NCBI GenBank assembly: GCA_004026145.2
Contig: CP034986.1
Span: 12,656,804-12,720,803 of the forward strand
Length of the DNA: 64,000 bases
Origin: Takifugu bimaculatus
Taxonomy: Eukaryota; Chordata; Actinopteri; Tetraodontiformes; Tetraodontidae
Reading direction: 5' to 3'
In this document: positions 43,401 to 50,790 of the stretch, piece by piece
How the letters are laid out: each line of letters starts with the position of its first letter
How positions within the stretch are numbered: position 1 is the stretch's first letter
The notes under the pieces: generated by a model
What the model was told of the DNA's origin: nothing
What the model saw: only the letters and a program-made list of their open reading frames with translations
The model's database searches: none
Position numbers and translations under genes: made by a program

Positions 43401-46400
43401 GCCCCCGGGTCTCGTCGGCTTTTCTCTGAATAGACACTCGCGGCAGCTCCGGTCTGCAGTTGTTCTTGGACCTACAATGACCCACAATCCAGCGGTTAGC
43501 TGGTTTAAACAGAGCCTTTTGTTTTTCCTTTTCCATCCACCCATCATCAGCAGCTGGACGTTCCTTGAACGCACCACGAAGGCCGATCGCAGTTTTTCTC
43601 CTGTGAATAAAACGATTGTAGCGGCGTTTCTGCCGGCTGACGTGATCTCAGCTCGGTGGGTGACAACAAAGGAGCCATCGTGGGTCCTTAGAGATTAGAA
43701 ATTGATGTTTGATAACATCTTCATGGTACCAATAAAATGCTGTTATGATATCTAATTCAGAACTTCCAGGCCGGTGGTGAGTTTGAGTCAGCTGGGATTT
43801 GGTGAATATATAGCAGGTACTGATGCTGGCGCGATCAGAGGGTGAGGAAGAGGAGGGCCGGTTGATGTCATAATCCTGCTCTGGATTATACGGCCATGTT
43901 TTATGAAAATGTTCTGTTTTCTCTTTTTAAGCCCTAAATGGGGGTCAGGGCGCTGGTGTTGGAAATAAATCAGCGGGGAACAATCAACAAGCAGGAACCC
44001 GATTCTCCTCCGTGTCCATGGAGCCCATTTCAGCTCGGCGGTGATGAACCGCCTCGTCAGACGTGGCGAGCGCAGTTAAAGTGTAACCTGGGGTGAAAAT
44101 AAACACAGAAAAGTGCCTCGGTGGGCTCTGATCTGGGGTTGCCTTCAGGCACGAGTCAACGGTCAAAACGTGCGCGGGACGTATTACGCAACAGCTGAAA
44201 ACTCCGTCACCGTTACGCAAGCGATCCAGCTCCAATCTCACGCCGACATCGTTACGTTGCAGCAGACTGCTAGCATGGCGATAATCCGCTACATCAGAAA
44301 AGCATCTGAACGGTGACTCCTCTCTGGCGGCTGATTGGTTATTTTTGTCTTACAGGCCAGTTGGCACGGCGACCGCCCCGTGCGACTGCTCTGCCTCCGT
44401 TTACAACCTCTGTTTGTTCAAGTTCAATCGTCACGGCGAGGCCGCTTTCTCCTCCCCGCAGGTGCTCCCAGGTCAACCTGTGTTCTCCAGGGATTACATC
44501 AGCGTCGGCACAATCGGGCTGAAACACGAGAGCGCGCTGTGGGCACGGCGCTGACGACAACAGCGGATACGCCGAGTCGGCGGGCTGAACAGAACACACG
44601 GGAGGGACGCGAAGTAGGTCACTCGAATAGAAACATAAACCTCCACGTTGCACCAGAGCACAGGTGCTCAACAAAAAGCTGCGCGGACTCCTGACGACCA
44701 CAACAGTCAGCTCCTGATGACAGCTAAATATCCCAACTCTAAAATCGAATCGTTTCTCTGTCCATTATCGCGATCGCCGTGATGGCACCAGCCTCATGAA
44801 CGGGGTTTAGTCCACTGAGGGGCTCCAGGGTCCAGAACCCCCACCAGGGGGGCTTCAAACCAATCTCTTACAGTTGCCTTTGTTTTGGACGGTAGCTAGG
44901 CAGCTAGCACGAGCCTCGATTAGCCATAGCCCCAAAATAACCGCTTGGTCTGATACTTTTTCCGGAAAATGTAATGTGTATGAGTAATTTTAGCCCTTTA
45001 GTCAGCGAGCGTTTGAAAATAAAAGCCTTTGTCAGTCTTTGTGGATGTTCCACAGCTTCCCGGTTCAAACACCAAGCAACAACCCCGACAGAACCAGGCT
45101 CCAGCCGTGTTCTGGAGTTAATGATCTGCCTTTTACTGGTGTGGAGTCTGTAAAACTGAGGGGAGACCTGCGCTTCCTGCTGCGGGAACCGTGTTCTCAG
45201 CAGAGCGGCTTCTCTTAAACCTGCCGCAGCGCAGAGGACGGACCCTGGAAGTGGGTCGCCTGGTGGGCAGCACATCCGCCCGCGTGAACGGGCTCCACGG
45301 CACCAGAGAGCCCCGCGAGGTAAGAGTCTCTGCGTGGTGAAGTAGGCCCACTCCCACCTGCGCCAAAGGTCCCTGCTGGACCCATTACGCAACCACCCAA
45401 ACACACGGGGGCGACCGCGGCTTGGGAGCTTGCGTAATGCGCCGTGAATCCGAGCGACATTTCCAGATGTGCACTGAGGGGCAACGAGAGCGGACAGCAG
45501 CGTGACTGATGCTGCCGCTTTGGGCCGTTTGCAGCGAGGAAACGGTCCGACACCGCCGCCGCCGCCACCGCCGCCTCCCAGAAGTGAAACAGATGCTCTG
45601 CTGCCTGTCACATGATCAGAGCTCCAGATGCTGCAAACGTGCTCACACTGCATACAGGTGAAGGCAGACAAGGCCAGCTCACGCAGCAGGTCTGAGCACG
45701 TTCCACACATCTGGATCTGTCAGAACTCACGACATTTCACGCTCGCTCAATGCTCAACATGCAAATAAAGTCAATAAACGGAGCCGGGAGGCGTTCGCTT
45801 TCAAGCTAACAGCCACCAGGTGCCGGTGCTTTGGGAGTCCGTCCGCTTTGATGTCAGAGTTTGCTCCTCAAGTCTCCGGTTACCTTGTTTTAAGAACGCT
45901 AACGAGAAAATGAAGATAGTGGAAGAAACAAAAGGAAGACTTCAGCGTGAGAGCGGGCCGGCTTCCCTCTGTATCAGTCCTGGAATGATCCTGGATCATG
46001 AGATAGGACAAAAAGTAAAAAATTGGAAGGATAATCTCCAAGATTATCGCTGACAGGCGGCGGCTTTGTTGTCAACACAAAGGCTCCCTGTATCCTCGCT
46101 CGCTATCTGTGAGCGTGGCTGCTCCCAACTGGGAGATGGGATGTTTGTGGTTGGTGTGAAGTGTCCTTAAACTCTGTGTACACAAGATGGGAGATCAGCT
46201 GATTTTTCACACCGGCAGAGGACAAAACGCAGTTTTTCTTCAGTCCCGTCCAAATATATTTGCGGCAAATCCTCGCAAAGCAAATAAAAACACCAACTTA
46301 AGGCAAAAAGGTCAGGATCCGGGAATAAAGGTGTCCTTTGTAGCTTGTAGAGCTTCTATCTCGGGATTCCGACAAGGACGTCGTTGACTTGAATAGTCTT

Positions 46401-48049
46401 GCAATTCCCTGATCTAATGAGGTCATTTTCAAGTACCTGCTGATGTCCGTCCATCCATCCATCCATCCATCCATCCATCCATCCATCCATCCATCCATCC
46501 ATCCATCCACCCACCCACCCACTACCGCTTATCCGGGGTCGGGTCGCGGGGGCAGCAGCCTAAGGAGAGAAGCCCAGACTTCCCTCTCCCCAGCTACCTC
46601 CTCCAGCTCATCCGGAGGGATCCCCAGGCGTTCCCAGGCCAGTCGAGAGACATAGTCTCTCCAACGTGTCCTGGGTCTCCCCGGGGGTCTCCTACCGGAG
46701 GGACATGCCCTGAACACCTCACCAGGGAGGCGTCCAGGAGGCATCCTGACTAGATGCCCAAGCCACCTCATCTGGCTCCTCTCAACGCGGAGGAGCAACG
46801 ACTCTACTCCGAGCTCCTCCCGGATGGCAGAGCTTCTCACCCTATCTCTAAGGGAGAGCCCAGCCACCCTACGGAGAAGCTCATTTCGGCCGCTTGTACC
46901 CGTGATCTTGTTCTTCTGGTCATTACCCAAAGCTCATGACCATAGGTGAGGGTAGGAACGAAGATTGACCGGTAAATCGAGAGCTTCGCCTTTTGGCTCA
47001 GCTCTCTCTCCACCACAACGGACCGGTGCAGAGTCCGCATTACTGCGGACGCCGCACCGATCCGCCTGTCGATCTCCCGCTCCATTCTTCCCTCACTCAT
47101 GAACAAGACCCCGAGGTCCTTGAACTCCTCCACTTGGGGCAGGATCTCCTCCTTTACCCGGAGAAGGCACTCCACCTTTTTCCGGTTGAGAACCATGGCC
47201 TCGGATTTGGAGGTGCTGATTTTCATCCCAGCCGCTTCACATGCGACGGCGAACCGATCCAGTGATAGTTGGAGGTCACGGGCCGATGACGCCAACAGGA
47301 CCACATCATCTGCAAAAAGCAGAGACCCGATCCTGAGGTCACCAAACCGGACCCCCTCAACACCATGACTGCACCTAGAAATTCTGTCCATAAAAGTCAC
47401 GAATGGAATCGGTGACAAAGGGCAGCCCTGGCGGAGGCCAACCCTCACTGGAAACGAGTTCGACTTACTGCCAGCAATTCGGACCAAACTCTGGCACCGA
47501 TCGTACAGGGAGCGGACGGTCCCGTATCAGCGGGCCCGACACCCCATACTCTCAGAGGACCCCCCACAGGACCCCCCGAGGGACACGGTTGAATGCCTTC
47601 TCCAAGTCCACAAAACACATGTGGACTGGTTGGGCAAACTCCCATGCACCCTCGAAGACCCTGCTGAGGTCTGATCTGCTGATGTTGCACTTCAAATTCC
47701 TCAACAATGGTTCAACCACTGCTCCATCAACACCACACCTGACAGGTGGATCTGGGGATCCCCGATGGATCTCTGATGGATCATTGCATGCTCAGCAGAA
47801 TCACACCGTTGGAATTTCATCCCGACACCCCCACACCCGCCCAGAGAGCCCAGTCCAGCCCGCAGCATCCCTCCCCGGCGCCCTACCTTCGATGGCGATG
47901 ACGTGCTCCCGGATCTGGTTCTGCAGCTGCGGCTCGTCCACCTGCTCCAGCAGCTCGTAGATGGAGTAGATGTTCGGGTGCACGGACTCGAACCTCTGGA
48001 TCTCGGCTCGGATGGCGGCCGAGTTGGCCAGATGCTGCTGGTAGTTCAT
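702..48049 (-). CDS. agap1: agap1, 5' part: ArfGAP with GTPase-like domain, PH and ankyrin repeats (partial, 9 exons)
   Basis: Nine minus-strand coding exons join in frame: 47887-48049, 11481-11539, 11318-11405, 5922-6007, 5264-5405, 4523-4657, 1500-1627, 1077-1232 and 702-794. All have AG/GT borders. They give 350 residues, from the start MNYQQHLANSAAI to GSGRAIPIKQ just before the PH domain. Residues 55-267 form the GTPase-like domain. Its P-loop-like GNLASGKS is at 78-85, and VGTQD (176-180) stands where Ras proteins have NKxD. A Ser-rich linker follows (268-350; SKRRSNLFTSRK). The PH, ArfGAP and ankyrin parts lie past the left edge. In the family, AGAP1 stimulates GTP hydrolysis on Arf1 and acts with AP-3 in endosomal trafficking. 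The linker fits AGAP1 better than AGAP3 (QQLSIGPCKS, SQKELRIDVP), and AGAP2 has a different N-terminus. Intron 1 is about 36 kb. Confidence 0.95.
1077..1232 (-). CDS. agap1: agap1 exon 8
   Basis: 156-nt phase 0-0 exon, so it can be skipped without changing frame. It encodes residues 268-319: TSNGGGSLSDYSSSVPSTPS, then SQKELRIDVP and PVRKQSKRRSNLFT. It is a flexible Ser/Thr/Pro linker with a basic patch. Acceptor CCAG, donor ACT|GTAAGT. Confidence 0.95.
1461..1490. repeat. (TG)15 repeat beside agap1 exon 7 donor
   Basis: Pure dinucleotide run. In the agap1 transcript it is (CA)15, beginning 10 nt after the exon 7 splice donor. Confidence 0.95.
1500..1627 (-). CDS. agap1: agap1 exon 7
   Basis: 128-nt exon encoding (V)AQKIVANKKKQQLSIGPCKS through VAAVHISQ, residues 225-267. 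It closes the GTPase-like domain and starts the Ser-rich linker (LPNSPSHSSV, a basophilic and 14-3-3-like region). A pure 30-nt CA repeat (transcript sense) starts 10 nt inside the following intron. Confidence 0.95.
3405..3434. repeat. Alternating CA/CG purine-pyrimidine tract
   Basis: CA dinucleotides run into CGCGCGCGCG, an alternating purine-pyrimidine stretch able in principle to adopt Z-DNA. A similar mixed CA/CG tract lies at 3676-3741. Confidence 0.85.
3676..3741. repeat. Mixed (CA)n/(CG)n/(CGCA)n tract
   Basis: Interrupted CA repeat with CGCA and CGCG variants in agap1 intron 6. Confidence 0.85.
4523..4657 (-). CDS. agap1: agap1 exon 6
   Basis: 135-nt exon encoding (D)AITSANPRVIEDSRARKLSN through NVERVFQD, residues 180-224. 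It includes YETCATYGLNVERVF, the helix that follows the ETSAK-like position of small GTPases. Acceptor CCAG, donor GACG|GTATGA, phase 1. Confidence 0.95.
4658..5263 (-). other. agap1 intron 5
   Basis: 606-nt intron between exons 5 and 6. It contains a perfect CTCF-core-like motif at 5205-5216 and a one-mismatch copy at 4835-4846 on the opposite strand. Otherwise nothing recognised. Confidence 0.8.
5205..5216 (+). promoter_or_regulatory. CTCF-core-like site
   Basis: CCACTAGAGGGC matches the vertebrate CTCF core CCASYAGRKGGC at every position. Binding is not shown by sequence alone. Confidence 0.4.
5264..5405 (-). CDS. agap1: agap1 exon 5
   Basis: 142-nt exon encoding FALWVDAVIFVFSLEDENSF through LVLVGTQ, residues 133-179. 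It forms the central strands of the GTPase-like fold and is closely conserved with AGAP1. The donor is CAAG|GTGAGA, phase 1. Confidence 0.95.
5406..5921 (-). other. agap1 intron 4
   Basis: 516-nt intron between exons 4 and 5. No repeats or other signals were recognised. Confidence 0.85.
5922..6007 (-). CDS. agap1: agap1 exon 4
   Basis: 86-nt exon encoding (G)GRFKKEIVVDGQSHLLLIRD and EGGPPEPQ, residues 104-132. This is the beta2-beta3 and switch II area of the GTPase-like domain, where AGAPs have DEGGPPE in place of DTAGQE. Acceptor GCAG, donor CAG|GTGAGT. Confidence 0.95.
6008..11317 (-). other. agap1 intron 3
   Basis: 5.3-kb intron. It holds the CA tract at 6862-6945, a short GT run at 7201-7219, G-runs near 7784 and 8720, and otherwise unique sequence. 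Short open frames here show no recognisable domain. Confidence 0.75.
6862..6945. repeat. Interrupted (CA)n microsatellite, about 84 bp
   Basis: CA repeat with CG substitutions spaced along it, in agap1 intron 3. Confidence 0.95.
11318..11405 (-). CDS. agap1: agap1 exon 3 (P-loop)
   Basis: 88-nt exon encoding GIVGNLASGKSALVHRYLTG and TYVQEESPE, residues 75-103. It carries the nucleotide-binding P-loop (GNLASGKS). Acceptor CCTAG, donor GAAG|GTCAGA; it ends in phase 1. Confidence 0.95.
11481..11539 (-). CDS. agap1: agap1 exon 2
   Basis: 59-nt exon between CTGCAG and GTGAGTG. It encodes (D)AFVNSQEWTLSRTVPELKV, residues 55-74, the entry into the GTPase-like domain. It is only 75 nt upstream (in transcript sense) of exon 3. 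Thr replaces the Ser usual in AGAP1 (SRSVPEL). Confidence 0.95.
13450..13794. repeat. 21-bp minisatellite, about 16 copies
   Basis: Unit cttcagagggacaccagaggc repeats with almost no length variation. Variants are ordered: ACACCAG units first, then alternating ACAACAG and AAAGACACCAG units, then ACACTAG units, some with TGGACACTAG. Because 21 is a multiple of 3 the first half stays open as a 7-residue repeat (RPSEGHQ) until the CTAG variants introduce stops. It lies in agap1 intron 1, so it is not coding. Confidence 0.95.
15955..16080 (+). mobile_element. Degenerate fish interspersed-repeat fragment
   Basis: Reads gtgaatggttctccagggtgg, then agctggaagaggctccagac, then gatcccggggggtcagg and finally aatgaatggatg. 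The order of motifs (gtgtgaatggt, ccagggtg, tggataggctccag, gcgaccc, atggatg) matches the tail of a common fish SINE/LINE repeat. It is heavily mutated. Confidence 0.4.
17205..17267. repeat. Three 21-bp tandem copies
   Basis: gaccaattctgcactaaatgt occurs three times in a row, with one substitution in the first copy and two-base-end drift in the last. A small local tandem duplication in agap1 intron 1. Confidence 0.9.
20870..20909. repeat. (GT)20 microsatellite
   Basis: Uninterrupted 40-bp GT run in agap1 intron 1. Confidence 0.95.
21355..21396. repeat. Poly-C followed by (CA)n
   Basis: An 18-base C run passes directly into 12 CA copies, a compound microsatellite in agap1 intron 1. Confidence 0.95.
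24481..24520. repeat. (AC)20 microsatellite
   Basis: Uninterrupted 40-bp AC run in agap1 intron 1. A 26-bp (GT)13 run lies 280 bp to the left at 24177-24202, so the two could pair as an imperfect hairpin in a transcript. Confidence 0.95.
26096..27274 (-). CDS. agap1: agap1 alternative first exon, PIKE-L/AGAP2-like N-terminus (two frame breaks)
   Basis: A 1.18-kb, mostly open stretch inside intron 1 on the same strand as agap1. From ATG 27274 (or 27241: MERSIPQRKTVYRISLTLVK) it encodes about 390 residues. Three islands match the N-terminal extension of AGAP2/PIKE-L: YRISLTLVKRES near the start, NRTLDNSDL near 26340, and RRLVRFFSGIFTRKDG near 26211-26255. The exon ends GAAG|GTAAAG at 26096 in phase 1, as canonical exon 1 does, so it would splice to exon 2 giving TEDAFVNSQEW. 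Two one-base excesses shift the frame, within a CCC run at 26707-26709 and a CC at 26582-26583. The stretch between them stays open in a third frame and contains LLRRSFSFRHWSGGELL. The breaks could be base-call errors or real decay. No homology search could be run. Confidence 0.75.
27540..28085. promoter_or_regulatory. CpG-rich stretch upstream of the alternative agap1 exon
   Basis: GC- and CpG-dense sequence (for example gcagcgcagcgcagcgcgatg and gcgagcgagccgcggcagc) starts about 270 nt upstream of the alternative exon's first ATG and gives way abruptly to AT-rich DNA at 28085. Position and composition fit a promoter/5' UTR for the PIKE-L-like transcript. No TATA box was seen. This is inference from composition and position. 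Confidence 0.5.
29480..29521. repeat. (CA)21 microsatellite
   Basis: Uninterrupted CA run of 42 bp in agap1 intron 1. Confidence 0.95.
31377..31421. repeat. (AC)n ending in CGCGCGCG
   Basis: About 18 AC copies ending in CG dinucleotides; agap1 intron 1. Confidence 0.95.
31606..31617 (-). promoter_or_regulatory. CTCF-core-like site
   Basis: The minus strand reads CCAGCAGGGGGC, a full match to CCASYAGRKGGC. Located in agap1 intron 1. Confidence 0.4.
33622..33633 (-). promoter_or_regulatory. CTCF-core-like site
   Basis: The minus strand reads CCAGCAGGGGGC, a full match to CCASYAGRKGGC, 2 kb from the site at 31606 and in the same orientation. Confidence 0.4.
34803..34850. repeat. (CA)n/(CGCA)n compound microsatellite
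   Basis: CA copies followed by five CGCA units and further CA; agap1 intron 1. Confidence 0.95.
44330..45710. other. Unexplained CpG-rich block in agap1 intron 1
   Basis: GC- and CpG-rich stretch about 2.2 kb into intron 1, with a short CCG/CCA triplet run at 45553-45578 and an open minus-strand frame of 268 codons (44904-45710). The frame contains a Gly run from the triplet repeat and no recognised domain, so coding is doubtful. It could be a further promoter or first non-coding exon of agap1, or a regulatory CpG island. Confidence 0.35.
46449..47672 (-). mobile_element. Truncated RTE/Rex3-type LINE (reverse transcriptase C-terminal part)
   Basis: A 5'-truncated non-LTR retrotransposon on the minus strand inside agap1 intron 1, about 215 bp from exon 1. 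It encodes the later part of the reverse transcriptase: FVDLEKAF, then RQGCPLSP, then the catalytic FADD box in LLFADDVVLLASS, then the C-terminal WLGHLVRMPPGRLPGEVF and TRWRDYVSRLAWERLG. It ends GGATAAGCGG followed by GGAT repeats (46450-46508), the usual 3' tail of these fish elements. It is dead: a TGA interrupts it at 47552-47554 (CGA to TGA, as in CpG decay), and single-base indels lie near 47520 and 46876. The endonuclease part is missing. The RTE/Rex3 assignment is from memory of tail and protein style. Confidence 0.85.
46450..46508. repeat. (ATCC)n tetranucleotide repeat at LINE 3' end
   Basis: About 15 tetranucleotide copies form the 3' tail of the LINE (GGAT in the element's sense), ending in three CACC-type variants next to the element body. 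Confidence 0.9.
47887..48049 (-). CDS. agap1: agap1 exon 1 (canonical first coding exon)
   Basis: It encodes 54 residues plus one base, starting at ATG 48049 in the context GGAGCCATGA and ending AIE-G before the donor GAAG|GTAGGG. The first 54 residues match the AGAP1 N-terminus almost exactly (IRAEIQRFESVHPNIYSIYE). The exon ends in phase 1, so the split codon becomes Asp when joined to exon 2 (AIED-AFVNSQEW). The reading frame continues a few codons upstream without another ATG, so this ATG is the likely start. Confidence 0.95.
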
Positions 48050-49075
48050 GGCTCCAACTCCCAAAATGGACCAACCCCCCCGGCGGGTGGTTTAGGGTCG
48101 GGGAGGGTCGCAAAAGTGGAGTGTGTGACCTCCAGAGATGAGCCTCCGCTCAGGCTTTCTCCTTTCTCTGGGAGCTCGAAAGTTTGTCGCTATAAACCGT
48201 TCAACATTTAAATCCCCCGGAGGGGAAAGTCCCGAGGCAGAAATGGGTTTATCCAATTTTTCATCCCCGGTGCTGTTCTGGTGGAGGCGACCAACCTGCT
48301 GCTACTGCGCGGAGAGGGCAGCGCTTCCCCGGGGCGTCCCGCTTCCCAGTTCCGATGTGGCGACAGATGTGCGGCAGTTAAGGCGACGCTTCCCCATCTC
48401 CTCACGGCTCGTGTGAGATTAAGACGCCTGCAACGGTTCGGTTCGACGCAAAAGAGCGTTTACAGCCACTTGTAATCATACCTGGAGATGGATAAAAATG
48501 GCCTTGTTGCTAGGTGGCTATATTAGCCGGCTAAGGCTAGCTAAACTAGCTGTAGCTTCCAAGCCGGGAGAAAAGGGGGGAAACTCGTTTTTTCGGCAGC
48601 AAAAGTTGGTTCCGGAGAGCCGCTTGGCCGGGATTCAAAGCCTCGGTGTGGAGGGTAAAGCGGCCATTTTCGGGAATCTGAGAATACTGACAGCGGAGCG
48701 GCTCCAGGAACACTCCGCTGGACCGTGGTCGGTCCTGAAGGTAACTGTTCCCGTTCGTTGTTTTGTCTCCGCTCCAGGACCAGCTGCGCAAAAGCTCCGG
48801 CTCACAACGGAAACACAGGCGCGGAGGAGCCCGCACGGTTCCGAAACCAATCCAGGTGTCTTAAATGAGGCGTATATTACAGGGAGGTCCCGCACACGGA
48901 GCGCAAACACGCCGCCGTTCCCTCTCCCAGCGCTGTGTGGTCCATCCCGTGTCGGCTGCAGCTCACTCCCCGGTCAGGAGCGTCATTACCCTTCGCTGTT
49001 TCCCCCTCTTCCGCCCGGAGCGTCAAGGCACGGGAGCGACCGCGCCGCTTCCGCTGAGCCGTTTCTCAATAAAAA
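48050..49075. promoter_or_regulatory. CpG-rich promoter and 5' UTR region of agap1
   Basis: About 1 kb of CpG-rich DNA directly upstream of ATG 48049, holding scattered GC boxes and the 5' UTR. It ends at the AT-rich stretch near 49080. There is no clear TATA box. This layout is typical of a vertebrate CpG-island promoter. The open frames across it on both strands follow from GC content and are not supported as genes. Confidence 0.6.
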
Positions 49076-49139
49076 ACGTCAACTACACTTTAAAACAACA
49101 AAAAAACTCAGCTTCATATCTTTGAATGTGCGGTAGGAG

Positions 49140-49262
49140 GGGGTGACAGGATACCTTCAGAGGGGTGCCGGGGGGCCCTTGAGCAAGGTGGGGACCCTGC
49201 CTTCAACCATATGCAGCTGGGAGAGGCTCCAGCCCCCTCCCCCCAGGACCCTGGAAGGGATC
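49140..49262 (+). mobile_element. Degenerate fish interspersed-repeat 3' fragment
   Basis: Contains gctgggagaggctccagccc followed by a CCC-rich run and aggaccctgg, which resembles the common fish repeat tail GCTGGGATAGGCTCCAGC...GCGACCCTG. It abuts the ATCC satellite. Family not assigned. Confidence 0.4.
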
Positions 49263-49289
49263 TATCAGACAGGGAAAAGAACATTAACA

Positions 49290-49792
49290 TATCCATCCAT
49301 CCGTCCATCCATCCATCCATCCACCCATCCATCCGTCCGTCCATCCATTAATCTATCCATCCATCCATCCACGCATCCATTATCCATCCATCCATGCATC
49401 CATCCAGCCATCCATCCATCCATTATCCATCCATCCATCCATCCATCCACCCATTATCCATCCATCCATCCATTATCCATCCATCCATCATCCAGCCATC
49501 CATCCACCCACCCATCATCCATCCATCCATCCATCCATCCATCCATCATCCATCCATCCATCCACCCACCCATCATCCATCCATCCATCCATCCATCCAT
49601 CCATCCATCCATCCATCTATCCATTATCCATCCATCCATCCATCCATCCATGCATCCATCCATCCATTATCCATCCATCCATCCATCCACCCATTATCCA
49701 TCCATCCATCCACCCATTATCCATCCATCCATCCATCCACCCACCCATCATCCATCTATCCATTATCCATCCATCCATCCATCCATCCATCC
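49290..49792. repeat. (ATCC)n satellite with interspersed variants
   Basis: Roughly 500 bp of ccat-type tetranucleotide repeat, broken by recurring variants (ccattat, cacccacc, catcatcc). It lies about 1.2 kb upstream of the agap1 start. Long open frames rich in His-Pro-Ser-Ile across it are artefacts of a 4-bp repeat. On its right edge, 49793-49806 reads CCCCGGATAAGG on the minus strand, the terminal motif of the LINE family seen at 46.5 kb. The array therefore looks like an expanded LINE tail. Confidence 0.9.
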
Positions 49793-50064
49793 TCTACCTT
49801 ATCCGGGGTTGTGACACAAACATAAAAATAGACATATATACTGTATATATTTTAAAAAACAACAAACAAAAGGACAGAAACAGATAACAACAACAAGGAG
49901 TTTTAGAGTCAAACAGATGAGGGGGTGTATTATTATCTACCTAAACATTCCAGCACGGCGGTGCGAGGCAACGGGATGCTGCTGGGATTTATCTGTGGGA
50001 AATGCATTTTCTTTTTATTTCAGTGAAACTTTTAGCCTTCCAATCATTGTAAGTAGATGGCTAA

Positions 50065-50065
50065 G

Positions 50066-50132
<67 letters not shown>
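50065..50132. repeat. (GT)n microsatellite, longest in the window
   Basis: About 60 bp of pure GT after one GTGC interruption. It lies between the agap1 promoter and the 3' end of faim. Confidence 0.95.
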
Positions 50133-50133
<1 letters not shown>

Positions 50134-50622
50134 TCAGCTGACTGTTTTAAAATGCACCCACCTGAATGAGAGGGATGCATCTGGTGTTTCGATTTATTGT
50201 ATCCTCAAGTGTTTCCTGGGTATTGATAACATTGCTTCCAGTTTATGGCTTTAAATGATGAAGACTGACGTGTCAGGATGTAGCTGGTCATCTTTGCAGT
50301 TAAGAGGATTATCCAAAATATGTACTGTAAGCCAATAATTGTGACGTATGGACTCCTTGACACTTCACTCAGATTTAATATATGTCACATGTAATCTTGA
50401 TTTAAAGGCAAAGGCCGTCTGTGTCAAAACTACAAACAAAGTAATTAACAGTAAATAACCTTTTAAAAAAAACGTGTCAACGACTGCAGTTATTTGATGC
50501 TTTTATTTTATAGAGCTGCCAGTTTCCGGTTTTTACGGTGTGCGCGGCGCGAGCTTGACCGCGCGATCATGAAGCGGGTCACCGTCGCGCCAGCGCGGCG
50601 CAGCAGCGACTGCACGACTCAC

Positions 50623-50628
50623 TTTATT
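50623..50628 (-). terminator. Polyadenylation signal AATAAA for faim
   Basis: AATAAA on the minus strand 163 nt past the faim stop codon, giving a short 3' UTR. Confidence 0.55.
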
Positions 50629-50790
50629 CCTCTGATTTTCTCCCCTTGCTTCGCAAAGATTTGAGCAATTCGGACATTGAATTTCAACGGCTGGTCATTT
50701 ATTTCCGCACGTTCACATGGAAAACACACATTTGCACCTTTCCTGCGCTCCACCAACGCAGATTTGCCAGTGGTGGAGCCTCTGCCAGGT

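Larger units (their letters stand above)
27275..46448 (-). other. agap1 intron 1, part between the alternative exon and the LINE
   Basis: 19 kb holding the CpG-rich stretch at 27.5-28.1 kb, CA/GT tracts (28498, 29480, 30487, 31377, 32192, 34803, 35807, 41621), perfect CTCF-core-like motifs at 31606 and 33622, and the CpG-rich block at 44.3-45.7 kb. Short open frames here, including 38801-39262, have no recognisable domain. Confidence 0.7.

Noticed and set aside
44904..45710. 268-codon open frame on the minus strand
   Set aside because: It lies in CpG-rich intron DNA, contains a Gly run from a triplet repeat and no recognisable domain; long open frames are expected by chance in such composition.
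49143..49814. 223-codon frame of His-Pro-Ser-Ile repeats
   Set aside because: A 4-bp repeat without stops is open in several frames on both strands; this is the ATCC satellite, not a gene.
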